A DNA stretch of 52,114 nt, from the NCBI GenBank assembly GCA_035516795.1, contig DATIZX010000095.1, forward strand, positions 1 to 52,114, in the 5' to 3' direction. Below are positions 24,678 through 32,457 of this stretch, piece after piece. This DNA comes from DATJBF01 sp035516795 (lineage in GTDB: Bacteria; Verrucomicrobiota; Verrucomicrobiia; Palsa-1439). Position 1 is the stretch's first letter. Each line of letters starts with the position of its first letter. The notes under the pieces are model-generated. The model did not search any database and was not told the DNA's origin. It saw nothing but the letters and a program-made list of their open reading frames with translations. The translations under genes and the position numbers were made by a program.

Positions 24678-25961
24678 ATGTACGACACGCAGGAGCCGCT
24701 CCGCGAACGGGCGCTCCTCATCGGATTGGAGAGACCGGGCCACGACAAGTGGGCCGTGAAAGATTCTCTCGACGAACTCCGTGAACTCACCGAATCCGCC
24801 GGCGCCGAAGTTCTCGACATTATCAGCCAAAAACGCGACACGCCCGCTGCGCCAACGTTCATCGGCACCGGCAAAGCCGAAGAATTGGCTGCGCACTGTC
24901 GCGACACCGGCGCCAATATGGTGATTTTCGACGACGACCTCTCCCCGGCGCAAGGGCGCAATCTCGCCGAAATTCTCGGGGAAAACGTCAAGGTAATCGA
25001 CCGTACCGAGTTGATTCTCGATATTTTCGCGCAACGAGCCCGGACGCGTGAAGGCAAGATTCAAGTCGAACTTGCCCAGCTTCATTACATGCTCCCGCGC
25101 CTCGCCGGGCTGTGGACACACTTGTCGCGGCAACGCGGAGGAGTCGGCACGCGTGGCCCCGGCGAACAACAACTGGAGGTGGACCGTCGTCGCGTGCAGG
25201 AGAAGATTCACCGGCTGGAGCGAGCGTTGGAGGAAGTGCAGAAGAACCGGCGCATCGAACGCAGCGGTCGACAACGCCTGCATTGGCCGCTGGTTTCCAT
25301 CATCGGTTACACCAACTCCGGCAAGAGCACATTGATGAACGCGCTCACCGGCGCGAATGTGCTGGCCGAGGACAAACTGTTCGCCACGCTTGATCCAACC
25401 ACGCGCAAGCTGCGGCTTTCGAACAATCAGAATATCTTGCTCTCTGACACCGTCGGTTTTCTCCGTAAGTTGCCACATCATCTGGTGGAATCTTTCAGGG
25501 CTACGTTGGAAGAAGTGGCGGAAGCGGATCTATTGTTGCATGTGGTGGACGTGAGTCATCCCCAGGCGCAGGAACAGATCGCGGCCGTCGAGATTGTGTT
25601 GAAGGAAATCAATGCCTGGGGTAAACCAACGGTTGTGGCGCTCAACAAGATCGACCGGTTGGAGGCCGGTGCAACCGTGCTGGACAGATTTCTGCGCGAA
25701 TTCGATCACGCCGTGCCGATTTCGGCGAAGAACGGAGACGGTGTGGACACATTGTTGGAGGAGGTGGCAAACCAACTCAAGGAACGCCGCGTGGATGTGA
25801 CGCTATCGATTCCGCAAAGCCGGCCCGAGACCATCGCTTTGGTATACCGCAGCGGTTATGTGAGCGAACGCGCGATGGACAACGGCAACGTTGTCTTGCG
25901 CGCTCAGATTCCGAAGGTGTTGGCCGGCGAATTGAAGCCATACGTGGTGGGAGAAGAATGA
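24678..25961 (+). CDS. hflX: GTPase HflX, ribosome-splitting factor
   Basis: The 427-residue protein has the HflX N-terminal domain (AEELAAHCRDTGANMVIFDDDLSPAQGRNL), the GxGE-like RGGVGTRGPGEQQLEVDRR, a long coiled coil, and a GTPase domain with G1 GYTNSGKST, switch LFATLDPTTRKL, G3 DTVGFLRKLPHHLV and G4 NKID. It rescues stalled or heat-damaged 70S ribosomes. TTG at 24672, overlapping the miaA stop, is an alternative start; GGAG at 24654-24657 is rather far from either. The following amidase ATG overlaps the hflX stop. Confidence 0.94.
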   Translation: MYDTQEPLRERALLIGLERPGHDKWAVKDSLDELRELTESAGAEVLDIISQKRDTPAAPTFIGTGKAEELAAHCRDTGANMVIFDDDLSPAQGRNLAEILGENVKVIDRTELILDIFAQRARTREGKIQVELAQLHYMLPRLAGLWTHLSRQRGGVGTRGPGEQQLEVDRRRVQEKIHRLERALEEVQKNRRIERSGRQRLHWPLVSIIGYTNSGKSTLMNALTGANVLAEDKLFATLDPTTRKLRLSNNQNILLSDTVGFLRKLPHHLVESFRATLEEVAEADLLLHVVDVSHPQAQEQIAAVEIVLKEINAWGKPTVVALNKIDRLEAGATVLDRFLREFDHAVPISAKNGDGVDTLLEEVANQLKERRVDVTLSIPQSRPETIALVYRSGYVSERAMDNGNVVLRAQIPKVLAGELKPYVVGEE

Positions 25962-26536
25962 ACTACGAAGGCACCAAGGCACCAAGAAGGCCGTGGTTTT
26001 GTTTGTTTTGGTGCCTTGGTGTCTTGGTGGGGATCCTGCCAGCTTTCGCCGACGTCGTCCAGCCCGCTGCCGTGCGCGACTGGCAGTGGATCATTATTCA
26101 TCATAGCGCCACGCGAACCGGCAACGCCGAAATCTTCGACGCCGCTCATCGGGCCCGCGGGATGATCAACGGTTTGGCCTATCACTTCGTCATCGACAAC
26201 GGCACGGACGGCGAGCCCGACGGCCACATCGAGACTGGTGAACGCTGGGTCAAACAGATGCCGGGCGGGCATTGCCGGCAGGCGTACATCAACGAACAAG
26301 GTATCGGCATCTGTCTGGTCGGTGATTTCTCGCACGATCACCCCACCGCCAAACAGATGGATGCCTTGGTGTTGCTCGTGCGCGGGTTGCAGGACCAGTT
26401 TCACATTCCGGACGATCACATTCTCGGCCACGGCGAGGTGATCGGCGAATTCACTGAATGTCCGGGCCGGGCCTTTCCTTGGGAAGAATTCCGGAAACGG
26501 CTTCACGAAAAGCCCACCGCGAATGAACGCAAATAA
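25958..26536 (+). CDS. N-acetylmuramoyl-L-alanine amidase-like (PGRP/Ami_2) exported protein
   Basis: The 192-residue protein cleaves, by family analogy, the MurNAc-L-Ala bond of peptidoglycan in the periplasm. Zinc ligands are apparent: IIIHHSATRTGN, GLAYHFVIDNG, and the C-terminal HGEVIGEFTECPGR with His and Cys; CLVGDFSHDHPTAKQ is the usual core strand. The first ~31 residues (KAPRRPWFCLFWCLGVLVGILPAFA) serve as a signal peptide but are encoded by an inverted repeat (25968-26025). ATG overlaps the hflX stop (AATGA), so translation is coupled. It could be a muropeptide-recycling AmpD-like enzyme if the leader were not used. Confidence 0.85.
   Translation: MNYEGTKAPRRPWFCLFWCLGVLVGILPAFADVVQPAAVRDWQWIIIHHSATRTGNAEIFDAAHRARGMINGLAYHFVIDNGTDGEPDGHIETGERWVKQMPGGHCRQAYINEQGIGICLVGDFSHDHPTAKQMDALVLLVRGLQDQFHIPDDHILGHGEVIGEFTECPGRAFPWEEFRKRLHEKPTANERK
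25968..26025. repeat. Inverted repeat encoding the amidase signal peptide
   Basis: AAGGCACCAAGGCACCAAG at 25968-25986 and TTTGGTGCCTTGGTGTCTT at 26007-26025 are complementary at 17 of 19 positions around a 20-nt loop. The arms resemble the CACCAAGGCACCAAG repeats scattered in related genomes. Confidence 0.75.
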
Positions 26537-26554
26537 GAGCGAATCTTCGGTCGC

Positions 26555-27256
26555 ATGACAGCCTACCTGATCCGCGAGATGTCACCGGCGGACCGGCCGC
26601 GGGAACGGCTCTGGGAACGCGGAGCTTCAGCCTTATCCAATCCTGAATTGATTGCCATTTTGTTGCGCACCGGAATCAAAGGTCAATCGGCAGTTCAAGT
26701 CGCACAGCAACTGTTGAAGGAATTTCTTTCGCTCGAAGAACTCGCCCGTGCCCCGCTCGAATCGCTGGCCAAAGTAAAGGGCGTCGGCGTGACGAAAGCG
26801 ATTCAACTGAAAGCCGCTTTTGAGTTGGCGCGGCGTCTGACTGAATCTTCGTGGGACCGGCCGCGGACAATCAGTTCCCCGGACGAGGTGGCTGCGGTGG
26901 TACGCGAGGAGATGCGGATGTTCGACCGGGAGGAATTTGGCGTGTTGCTGCTCAATACCAAAAATGTCCTGATCAAAAAATGTCCTGTTTCCCGCGGCTC
27001 GCTCAACGCCAGCATTGTCGAACCGCGCGAAGTATTCAAGGATGCGATTGCCGCTTCAGCCGCATCGATGATCCTCGTCCACAATCATCCCAGCGGCGAT
27101 CCGACACCAAGTAGCGAGGATATCGCGATCACAAAGCGGCTGGTGAAAGCCGGCGAGCTTCTGAACATTTCGGTGCTCGATCACATCATTATTGGCCACC
27201 GCACCACCGGGCGCGAGCAGGACTATGTGAGCTTGAAAGAACTGGGGTTGATGTAG
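26555..27256 (+). CDS. radC: RadC-family JAB-domain protein
   Basis: A 233-residue protein with the N-terminal helix-hairpin-helix UPF0758 region (LSNPELIAILLRTGIKGQSA, SLAKVKGVGVTKAIQLKAAFEL) and the C-terminal JAMM/JAB metal site HNHPSGDPTPSSED with a Ser/Asp ligand set. The ending RTTGREQDYVSLKELGLM is typical (usually SLRERGLL). The biochemical role remains unsettled despite the name; a DNA-repair function is disputed. It follows the amidase by 18 bp. Confidence 0.93.
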   Translation: MTAYLIREMSPADRPRERLWERGASALSNPELIAILLRTGIKGQSAVQVAQQLLKEFLSLEELARAPLESLAKVKGVGVTKAIQLKAAFELARRLTESSWDRPRTISSPDEVAAVVREEMRMFDREEFGVLLLNTKNVLIKKCPVSRGSLNASIVEPREVFKDAIAASAASMILVHNHPSGDPTPSSEDIAITKRLVKAGELLNISVLDHIIIGHRTTGREQDYVSLKELGLM

Positions 27257-27283
27257 CCGCCGTCATTTGGGCATATGAGGTGC

Positions 27284-27312
27284 TTGCATTGCGAGCGCCG
27301 AACCGGTAAAGT
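27284..27312 (+). promoter_or_regulatory. Putative promoter of the response regulator gene
   Basis: TTGCAT (27284-27289), a 17-nt spacer and TAAAGT (27307-27312), 15 nt before ATG 27328. Confidence 0.45.
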
Positions 27313-27327
27313 CCCGTCCGTTATTGA

Positions 27328-27756
27328 ATGAGTCCGTCAATGGAACAGCCATCTGAGGCGTCAGCTTCCGCCACAAAGCTCCGTGTGCTGGTCGTCGATG
27401 ACCAGCCGGCTGTGTGCGAAGTAGTGGTCGACACCATTCAATTCGCGGGACATGATATTGTCGGCACGGCCAAAGACGGCAAGGAGGCCGTGGAACGCGC
27501 GAAAGAGTTACAACCGGATTTGGTGGTGATGGATATTTTGATGCCGCGAATGAACGGGGTCGATGCGATGAAGGAGATTTTGGCGGCCAAGGCGGCCAAG
27601 CGGGTGCTGTTGATGTCGGGGGAATATCGTTCGCTCGGCGTTACCCGCGAAGAGATGATCAAGCAAGGGGCGGCGGGGTTCATGGAGAAGCCGTTCAATG
27701 TCACGGAGCTGTTTGGACTTTTGGCAAGTTGGGCTGGAAACAACAGATCTTCCTAA
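27328..27756 (+). CDS. Stand-alone response regulator receiver protein (CheY-like)
   Basis: A single REC domain of 142 residues, preceded by a short Ser/Ala-rich leader. LVVDDQPAVCE has the acidic pair, VVMDILMPRMNGVDAM the phospho-acceptor Asp, VLLMSGE the conserved Ser/Thr position and FMEKPFNVTELF the Lys. There is no output domain and no histidine kinase in the window. It probably relays phosphate to a partner or works by protein contact. ATG 27340 is an alternative start. Two small membrane proteins follow 44 bp downstream. Confidence 0.88.
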   Translation: MSPSMEQPSEASASATKLRVLVVDDQPAVCEVVVDTIQFAGHDIVGTAKDGKEAVERAKELQPDLVVMDILMPRMNGVDAMKEILAAKAAKRVLLMSGEYRSLGVTREEMIKQGAAGFMEKPFNVTELFGLLASWAGNNRSS

Positions 27757-27800
27757 CAGCCGCGCGGTGACGCGGTTAAAGTTACAGCCATGGTGAAACG

Positions 27801-28124
27801 ATGAATGAGAAAACATTCCAAGCGTTGGTTCGGTATGGGAGCATTCTCATTGCAGTCTGCCTCATTCTGAATGTGTGGGTTGTGATGCGTCATGTTGAGA
27901 TCTACCGCGATGCGGCCAAGGTGGATTTGCGGCTCCAACAAGTGATGGCCCAACAGCAAATCGTGCAAACGGTGTTGCAGGAGTTTGCGGTCCGGGCATC
28001 CAGTGACTCCGAAATCGCGAGCATTTTCAAGAAAGCACAGGCGATGAGCAGCGCGACCGGTACCGTGTCCGATGCCAGGAATCAATCTTTGCCGCCCATG
28101 GCAACCCCAGGAGCAGGACGATGA
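27801..28124 (+). CDS. Small single-pass membrane protein, unknown
   Basis: A 107-residue protein with one hydrophobic helix (about 12-30, ILIAVCLILNVWVVM) and then a helical, Gln/Ala-rich likely coiled-coil segment (VDLRLQQVMAQQQIVQTVLQEFAVRA) and a flexible tail. It overlaps the next gene by 4 bp (ATGA), which encodes a protein of the same plan. No family recognised. The pair may form a membrane-anchored heteromer. Confidence 0.6.
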   Translation: MNEKTFQALVRYGSILIAVCLILNVWVVMRHVEIYRDAAKVDLRLQQVMAQQQIVQTVLQEFAVRASSDSEIASIFKKAQAMSSATGTVSDARNQSLPPMATPGAGR

Positions 28125-28528
28125 GCACACCGGAAAATGTCCAGGGCCAAAAACATGAGGATGTGGCGAAAGAACCGGCATCCGCGCACCAGCCGGCCAC
28201 CGAGTCTATGGACATAACCGTGGCGGTGCAACAGTTGCGTTCGCTGGTGTGCGGGTTGGGAGCAGGACTGTTGGTGGTCAGCCTGGCTCTGAGCGCGTTT
28301 GTGTACAAGCAGAACCGCAACCTGACGGCGGCGATGAGCATGCGCCAACATCAAATCGTGGAAATACAGTCCACGCAACAGCCGCGCATGTTTGCCCTGA
28401 ACGAACTCGGCAAATATAGCATCGGGAAACCGGAGTTGATGGCCATCTTCACCCGGCACGGAATTCAGATAACCTCCCCATCCGAAGTCGCCGCCCCGGC
28501 TACAAAGTCGCCGACCACGGCGCACTGA
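28121..28528 (+). CDS. Small single-pass membrane protein, unknown (partner of the preceding gene)
   Basis: A 135-residue protein with a hydrophilic N-terminus of ~40 residues, a helix at about 43-65 (VCGLGAGLLVVSLALSAFVY) and a C-terminal part with a Gln-rich stretch (MRQHQIVEIQSTQQPRM). The topology (N-in, C-out) and Gln-rich helix after the membrane segment mirror those of the preceding protein, so both may interact outside the membrane. Function unknown. Confidence 0.6.
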   Translation: MSTPENVQGQKHEDVAKEPASAHQPATESMDITVAVQQLRSLVCGLGAGLLVVSLALSAFVYKQNRNLTAAMSMRQHQIVEIQSTQQPRMFALNELGKYSIGKPELMAIFTRHGIQITSPSEVAAPATKSPTTAH

Positions 28529-28596
28529 CCTGATTGGCTTTATTCGCAAGCGATTGCCGCGCCGCACAAGGCTTGACCGTTTTCCCAGAAGCCAAT

Positions 28597-28618
28597 CGAC
28601 GAGAACTGGAACTCGTCG
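28597..28618. terminator. Hairpin between convergent genes
   Basis: CGACGAG and CTCGTCG form a 7-bp stem around an 8-nt loop in the 139-bp space between a plus-strand gene ending at 28528 and rnc ending at 28668. A longer GATTGGCTT/AAGCCAATC pair (28533-28541/28589-28597) precedes it. No T run is present, so termination is only suggested. Confidence 0.35.
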
Positions 28619-28667
28619 AGCCTGTCCGGTCCCAAAGACGGATCCGAGCGATAGTTCTGCCAGCGCT

Positions 28668-29387
28668 TCAAGCAGGTTCGTTGGAGACGCGTGCGGTGAG
28701 AATCTCTGGTAGAGCCGCCAACGCTGCTTCCGCAGCGACGGTTTCTGCCTGTTTCTTGCTCGAGCCGGTGCCGCGCCCGATTTCCCGCCCCTCCCATTCG
28801 ACGACGGTTTCGAAATACTTGCTATGGTCGGGACCGGATTCGTGGATGACGCGGTAGGTCGGACCATTGGGTGAGTGAGCTTGCAGAAGCTCCTGCAAAC
28901 GGCCCTTGGGATTCTGACGCGGGGTAGCTTGTTTGATGTTCGCAAATTCGTCCGCGAACTGGGCGAAGATGAACTTGCGAGCGGCGCGCAAACCGCCATC
29001 GAGATAGATGGCGCCCAGCAGCGCCTCGTAAGCATCGGAGAGATTGGACAAACGTTCACGTCCGCCACTGGTTTCCTCTCCTTTACCGAGAAGCAAATAA
29101 TTGCCCAGCTCAATCGCCTGTGCGCGACGGAACAAGGTGTGTCGATTGGCAAGATGAGCCCGAACCTGCGTCAATTTTCCCTCCGGATAATCGGTGTAAA
29201 GCCGGTAAATCCGGTCGGTCAATACGACCTGAAGGACGGCATCGCCGAGAAACTCCAGTCGTTGATTATGTCGCCCGTTCTGAGTCCCGCGCTCGTGTGA
29301 GATCGAAGGATGGGTAACAGCCTCATTAAGCAGGTCCACGTTTTTGAAGGTATAACCAATAATTTTCTGAAGCTTCTGCAAGTGCAT
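28668..29387 (-). CDS. rnc: Ribonuclease III
   Basis: Cleaves double-stranded RNA in rRNA and mRNA processing. The 239-residue protein has the signature RLEFLGDAVL, the second acidic catalytic site SDAYEALLGAIYLDGG, and a C-terminal dsRBD (PKGRLQELLQA, then GRGTGSSKKQAETVAAEAAL). Length fits the family. Upstream is a 130-bp gap with a GC-rich hairpin (29426-29448) that could be a self-cleavage site, as E. coli rnc has in its leader. Confidence 0.95.
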   Translation of the reverse strand: MHLQKLQKIIGYTFKNVDLLNEAVTHPSISHERGTQNGRHNQRLEFLGDAVLQVVLTDRIYRLYTDYPEGKLTQVRAHLANRHTLFRRAQAIELGNYLLLGKGEETSGGRERLSNLSDAYEALLGAIYLDGGLRAARKFIFAQFADEFANIKQATPRQNPKGRLQELLQAHSPNGPTYRVIHESGPDHSKYFETVVEWEGREIGRGTGSSKKQAETVAAEAALAALPEILTARVSNEPA

Positions 29388-29425
29388 ACTGGACGCGTCG
29401 CCTTCCGCGTGCAGGGGGATGTTGT

Positions 29426-29448
29426 CGCCCTGAACGTCCGTCAGGGCG
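29426..29448 (-). promoter_or_regulatory. Stem-loop in the rnc leader
   Basis: CGCCCTGA (29426-29433) and TCAGGGCG (29441-29448) form a perfect 8-bp stem with a 7-nt loop, 39 nt upstream of the rnc start and downstream of the xerD stop. On the minus strand TAGGAT (29477-29472) is a possible -10. Confidence 0.4.
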
Positions 29449-29517
29449 CAAAATCCAACTGCAACGTTGTGATCCTACCGGAGCGGCCCGGGAAAATCGA
29501 GGTGAATCTTCGCCCAA

Positions 29518-30450
29518 TTAACGGCGTCCCGACCGGGGATGGAACCGATAATGTGCCTCTTTGAGACGACGCTGATCTACGTGGGTATAGATTTGGGTGG
29601 TCGAAATATCCGCATGCCCCAACATTTCCTGAATTACGCGCAAATCGGCGCCGTTGTCGAGCAGATGGGTCGCGAAACTGTGACGCAGAGTGTGTGGAGT
29701 GACATTTCTGGAAATCCCAGCCCGACGGGCGTATTTCTTAATCGACAGCCAGATGGTCTTGGGACTAAGCGCCGTGCCGCGTGATGAGAGGAAGACCTCG
29801 GCTCGCGGGTGTCCATTGCGTCCCAACCCGGGTCGAGCCTCCGCCAGATAACGCCGCAGCCATTCGACAGCTTGTTTGCCGACCGGAACGATTCGTTCCT
29901 TGTTGCCCTTACCGGTGACCCGCAGGAAGCCGGCTTCAAGATTGACGTCGTTTATCGCAAGATGGCTGACCTCGCTAACGCGTAATCCCGAGGCGTACAT
30001 CACTTCGAGCAGGGCCCGATCGCGCAGTCCCAACTTGCGTTCCGTGCGAGGCGTGGCGATCAGGGCCTCGACGCCGCGGTAGTCCAAGGTGTTGGGAAGC
30101 GATTGCCAAAGCTTGGGTGTATCGATGTTTTGCGTGACGTCCACCAAGAGGAGTTTTTCGCGAATCAGAAAGCGAAAGAGCATCCGAATAGCCGCCAAAC
30201 GGCGAGCGACGCTGCGGGCGGAGAGACCTTGTGGCCGCGCATTGCCGAGCGCGGTGACGCCCGGTTTGCGCTGGCCGAGGAGGAATTCGGTTATGTCCTG
30301 CTGTCGAACAGAATGGATGTCATCGATGTTTTTGCGTCGAAGAAAGGCCGCAAACTCGGCAAGATCCTCCTCGTAGGCCCGGCGCGTATTGGCCGCCAGT
30401 CCCCGTTCGACGGTGATGTAATCCAAGAACGCGTCCACCAAATGGTTCAT
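29518..30450 (-). CDS. xerD: Tyrosine recombinase XerD/XerC
   Basis: Start ATG 30450 gives MNHLVDAFLDYITVERGLAANT, the usual N-terminus of the SAM-like core-binding domain; the frame is open 33 codons further without support. In the catalytic domain the tetrad is visible: GLRVSEVSHL (Arg), HTLRHSFATHLLDNGAD (His, Arg), LGHADISTTQIYTHV (His and Tyr nucleophile). At 310 residues it is the size of Xer proteins resolving chromosome dimers at dif. XerC and XerD cannot be separated with certainty; the RLKEAHYRFHPR ending favours XerD. No dif-like site was found near. Confidence 0.92.
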   Translation of the reverse strand: MNHLVDAFLDYITVERGLAANTRRAYEEDLAEFAAFLRRKNIDDIHSVRQQDITEFLLGQRKPGVTALGNARPQGLSARSVARRLAAIRMLFRFLIREKLLLVDVTQNIDTPKLWQSLPNTLDYRGVEALIATPRTERKLGLRDRALLEVMYASGLRVSEVSHLAINDVNLEAGFLRVTGKGNKERIVPVGKQAVEWLRRYLAEARPGLGRNGHPRAEVFLSSRGTALSPKTIWLSIKKYARRAGISRNVTPHTLRHSFATHLLDNGADLRVIQEMLGHADISTTQIYTHVDQRRLKEAHYRFHPRSGRR

Positions 30451-30677
30451 GCGGACGGCTTTCCTCCTTGGAGTGGCACTATAGCTCCGGAAGTTGCCAA
30501 TTAAAGAAAATTCGGAAGTTTGTGTCTGGCGCAAACGGCCGGTCGCCAAGTGCAGCCCGGACGTACCCTCCTCGCCTTAACTCTAGGCATGTCAGGCCAA
30601 GCTTGTCGGAGGGTCTCTGCCCGGCTACACTTGTCCCGCTATGGTCTCTGCTTCATGTTGGATGATGGAGGAGTAGC

Positions 30678-31004
30678 ATGGAACTCAAAATCGAGTATTT
30701 TGGCCACGGCTCGCTTACACCGGCTGACTTGCCTGATGGAATCACCATTACCAAGTTGACACTTGGGCCGGTTATGGAAGATGCGAGCCCATTGCCGGAT
30801 AATGAACTTCATACCCTCGTTTTGAAAGTCGTTGCCGGGGTTTCAACAGCAGCTATCGTCGGCGTGTGCAAGGCGGTCTACGGCAAGCTAGCCAAGAACA
30901 AAACCGCGCAGATAATTACCCGCACACGCAAAATAACAATTCACGACGGCAACGTCTCCGAGGTTGTTGAGAAACTTGTAATTGAAGACAAAAAGTCAAC
31001 CTAG
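30678..31004 (+). CDS. Small protein with one membrane-like helix, unknown
   Basis: ATG at 30678 is well placed after GGAGGA. The 108-residue product has an N-terminal beta-rich part (MELKIEYFGHG, LPDGITITKLTLGP), a hydrophobic helix at about 46-68 (LVLKVVAGVSTAAIVGVCKAVYG) and a basic/strand part (RTRKITIHDGNVSEVVEKLVIE). Base composition is poorer in G+C than the neighbours. No family is recognised with confidence; the plan (small domain, hydrophobic stretch, strands) recalls effector-associated adaptor domains, but that is speculation. It precedes the zinc-ribbon gene by about 116 bp. Confidence 0.6.
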   Translation: MELKIEYFGHGSLTPADLPDGITITKLTLGPVMEDASPLPDNELHTLVLKVVAGVSTAAIVGVCKAVYGKLAKNKTAQIITRTRKITIHDGNVSEVVEKLVIEDKKST

Positions 31005-31120
31005 ACAGTCAATGATGCGGACTCTCCTGAATCTGAGGGGTTTTTGGTTTACTCACGGCATTGTTTCGCTCCTTTGTTGTTTGGGTAAAGCGCATATTTC
31101 TAGGCGATTGGAGGCCAGCC

Positions 31121-32224
31121 ATGGACATTTCCTTTTGCTGTGACAAGTGCGGACAGCAGATCGTGATTGACGAAGCCGGAGCTGGACAACTCGTCGACTG
31201 CCCGAAATGCGGGACAACACTTGAAGTGCCATGCAAGTCCGAGCTTTCGTCCGAAGCTGCCGTGGCACCTCCGCTTCCAACATCTCGTCCTCGTCCGTTG
31301 GCGTCCGTACCGCCGCCGCATCCGTCGACTTCAGAGACAAAGAAATGCCCGTACTGCGCCGAGACAATCAAGCGAGAAGCGCGAATCTGCCGGTTTTGCG
31401 AACGTGACCTGGTGGTGGAAAAGCTAACCGGGAGTCCATCAAGCAAGAAACTTCTCCTGTGCGTTTCGGTCGTCGCGATTCTTGCGGCTGGCACTCTTGG
31501 AGCTGCGCATTGGTATCGCCAGAAAGCAGCGCGCTTAATAGCAGAGCAACAAATGGCGGAGCAGCTTAAGGCCGAGCAGACAAAGGCAGAACAACTCAAA
31601 GCCGAACGGGCGAAAGCAGAACGCGCAAAGGTTGAACAACAAAGAGCAGCCCGAGCCGAGGTGGAGAAACAAACGGCGTTAAAAGCAGAGCAGGAACGGC
31701 AATATGCGGCGCGCAAGCAAGCGGAATCGTACGCTCGAATCACCGCGGCAGCAAACACTGCGATGTCCAAGATTAGCGAAATTGGATCGGCCATAAACGC
31801 TGGAGTGAATTATCCGTTGTATGCTCAGAAGGTCATAGAGATGGCTGCGCCGATTGACGAACTTGCTGCCGTCGTCGCTACTGAAGCCAAAGCCTACCCC
31901 AATGCGGACGCCGAGAAATTAGTCCGCCTGACCCAGATCATATTAGCTAACCACAAAGAGGCTCGCGATCTCTGGAATTACGAGATTTACGGTGGAAGTA
32001 CAGACCCTGATGTGTTAGCAGCGCAATTCGCCGGTACCGCGCAAGAGAGATATGACCATGAGATAAAGTGGATAAATAAGAAAGAAAACGCAGCACTGAA
32101 ACGAATAGATATCTGGGAACAAGCTTTATCTAACGCTGTGAACGTGACGAAGATTCACGAGAGCATGGCACGCAAGGCTTACGAGACAGGCTTCGAGAAC
32201 TGGTCACGAGCATCTGACCATTAG
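31121..32224 (+). CDS. Zinc-ribbon, membrane and coiled-coil protein, unknown
   Basis: ATG 31121 is chosen over 31061 because GGAGG precedes it and the first zinc ribbon begins there. Of 367 residues: zinc ribbon 1 (CDKCGQQ...CPKCGTTLE, residues 7-30), a Pro/Ser linker, zinc ribbon 2 (CPYCAETIKREARICRFCERDL, about 72-95), a membrane helix (LLLCVSVVAILAAGTLGAAHWY, about 107-128), then a highly charged Lys/Glu/Ala heptad region (AEQLKAEQTKAEQLKAERAK, about 135-205) and a helical C-terminus. The zinc ribbons would be cytoplasmic and the coil outside. Function unknown; A+T-richer than surrounding genes, a sign of transfer. Confidence 0.7.
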   Translation: MDISFCCDKCGQQIVIDEAGAGQLVDCPKCGTTLEVPCKSELSSEAAVAPPLPTSRPRPLASVPPPHPSTSETKKCPYCAETIKREARICRFCERDLVVEKLTGSPSSKKLLLCVSVVAILAAGTLGAAHWYRQKAARLIAEQQMAEQLKAEQTKAEQLKAERAKAERAKVEQQRAARAEVEKQTALKAEQERQYAARKQAESYARITAAANTAMSKISEIGSAINAGVNYPLYAQKVIEMAAPIDELAAVVATEAKAYPNADAEKLVRLTQIILANHKEARDLWNYEIYGGSTDPDVLAAQFAGTAQERYDHEIKWINKKENAALKRIDIWEQALSNAVNVTKIHESMARKAYETGFENWSRASDH

Positions 32225-32417
32225 CTGCCGGCAAACTATGGAGCTTAGGGAGACGACCCTGCGCTCGTGATGGAAATGCGGTTGACCGGTTCGATCCTCA
32301 ATTCGCGTGCGACGATCCTCCGCCCCATGGGATGGTCCGTTACGTCTCCCAGTAATCGAACCGCCGCCTGCTTGACACCCGATGTCATTAGCTACATGAA
32401 AGAATTCAGAACTATCT

Positions 32418-32449
32418 GTTTGACATATCAAACAAATGTCCTGTATACC
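32418..32449 (+). promoter_or_regulatory. Promoter and palindromic operator of the DtxR-like gene
   Basis: TTGACA (32420-32425), an 18-nt spacer and TATACC (32444-32449). The palindrome GTTTGACATATCAAAC (32418-32433; 6-bp arms around CATA) covers the -35, as expected for an autorepressor. The ATG comes 8 nt after the -10, so the transcript would be leaderless. Confidence 0.6.
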
Positions 32450-32457
32450 TAACCAGC

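Noticed and set aside
32284..32325. GGTTCGATCC followed by CCGCCCCA, reminiscent of a tRNA T-arm and 3' end.
   Set aside because: Bases on either side of the loop do not pair into a T stem, and no D or anticodon arm is found upstream.
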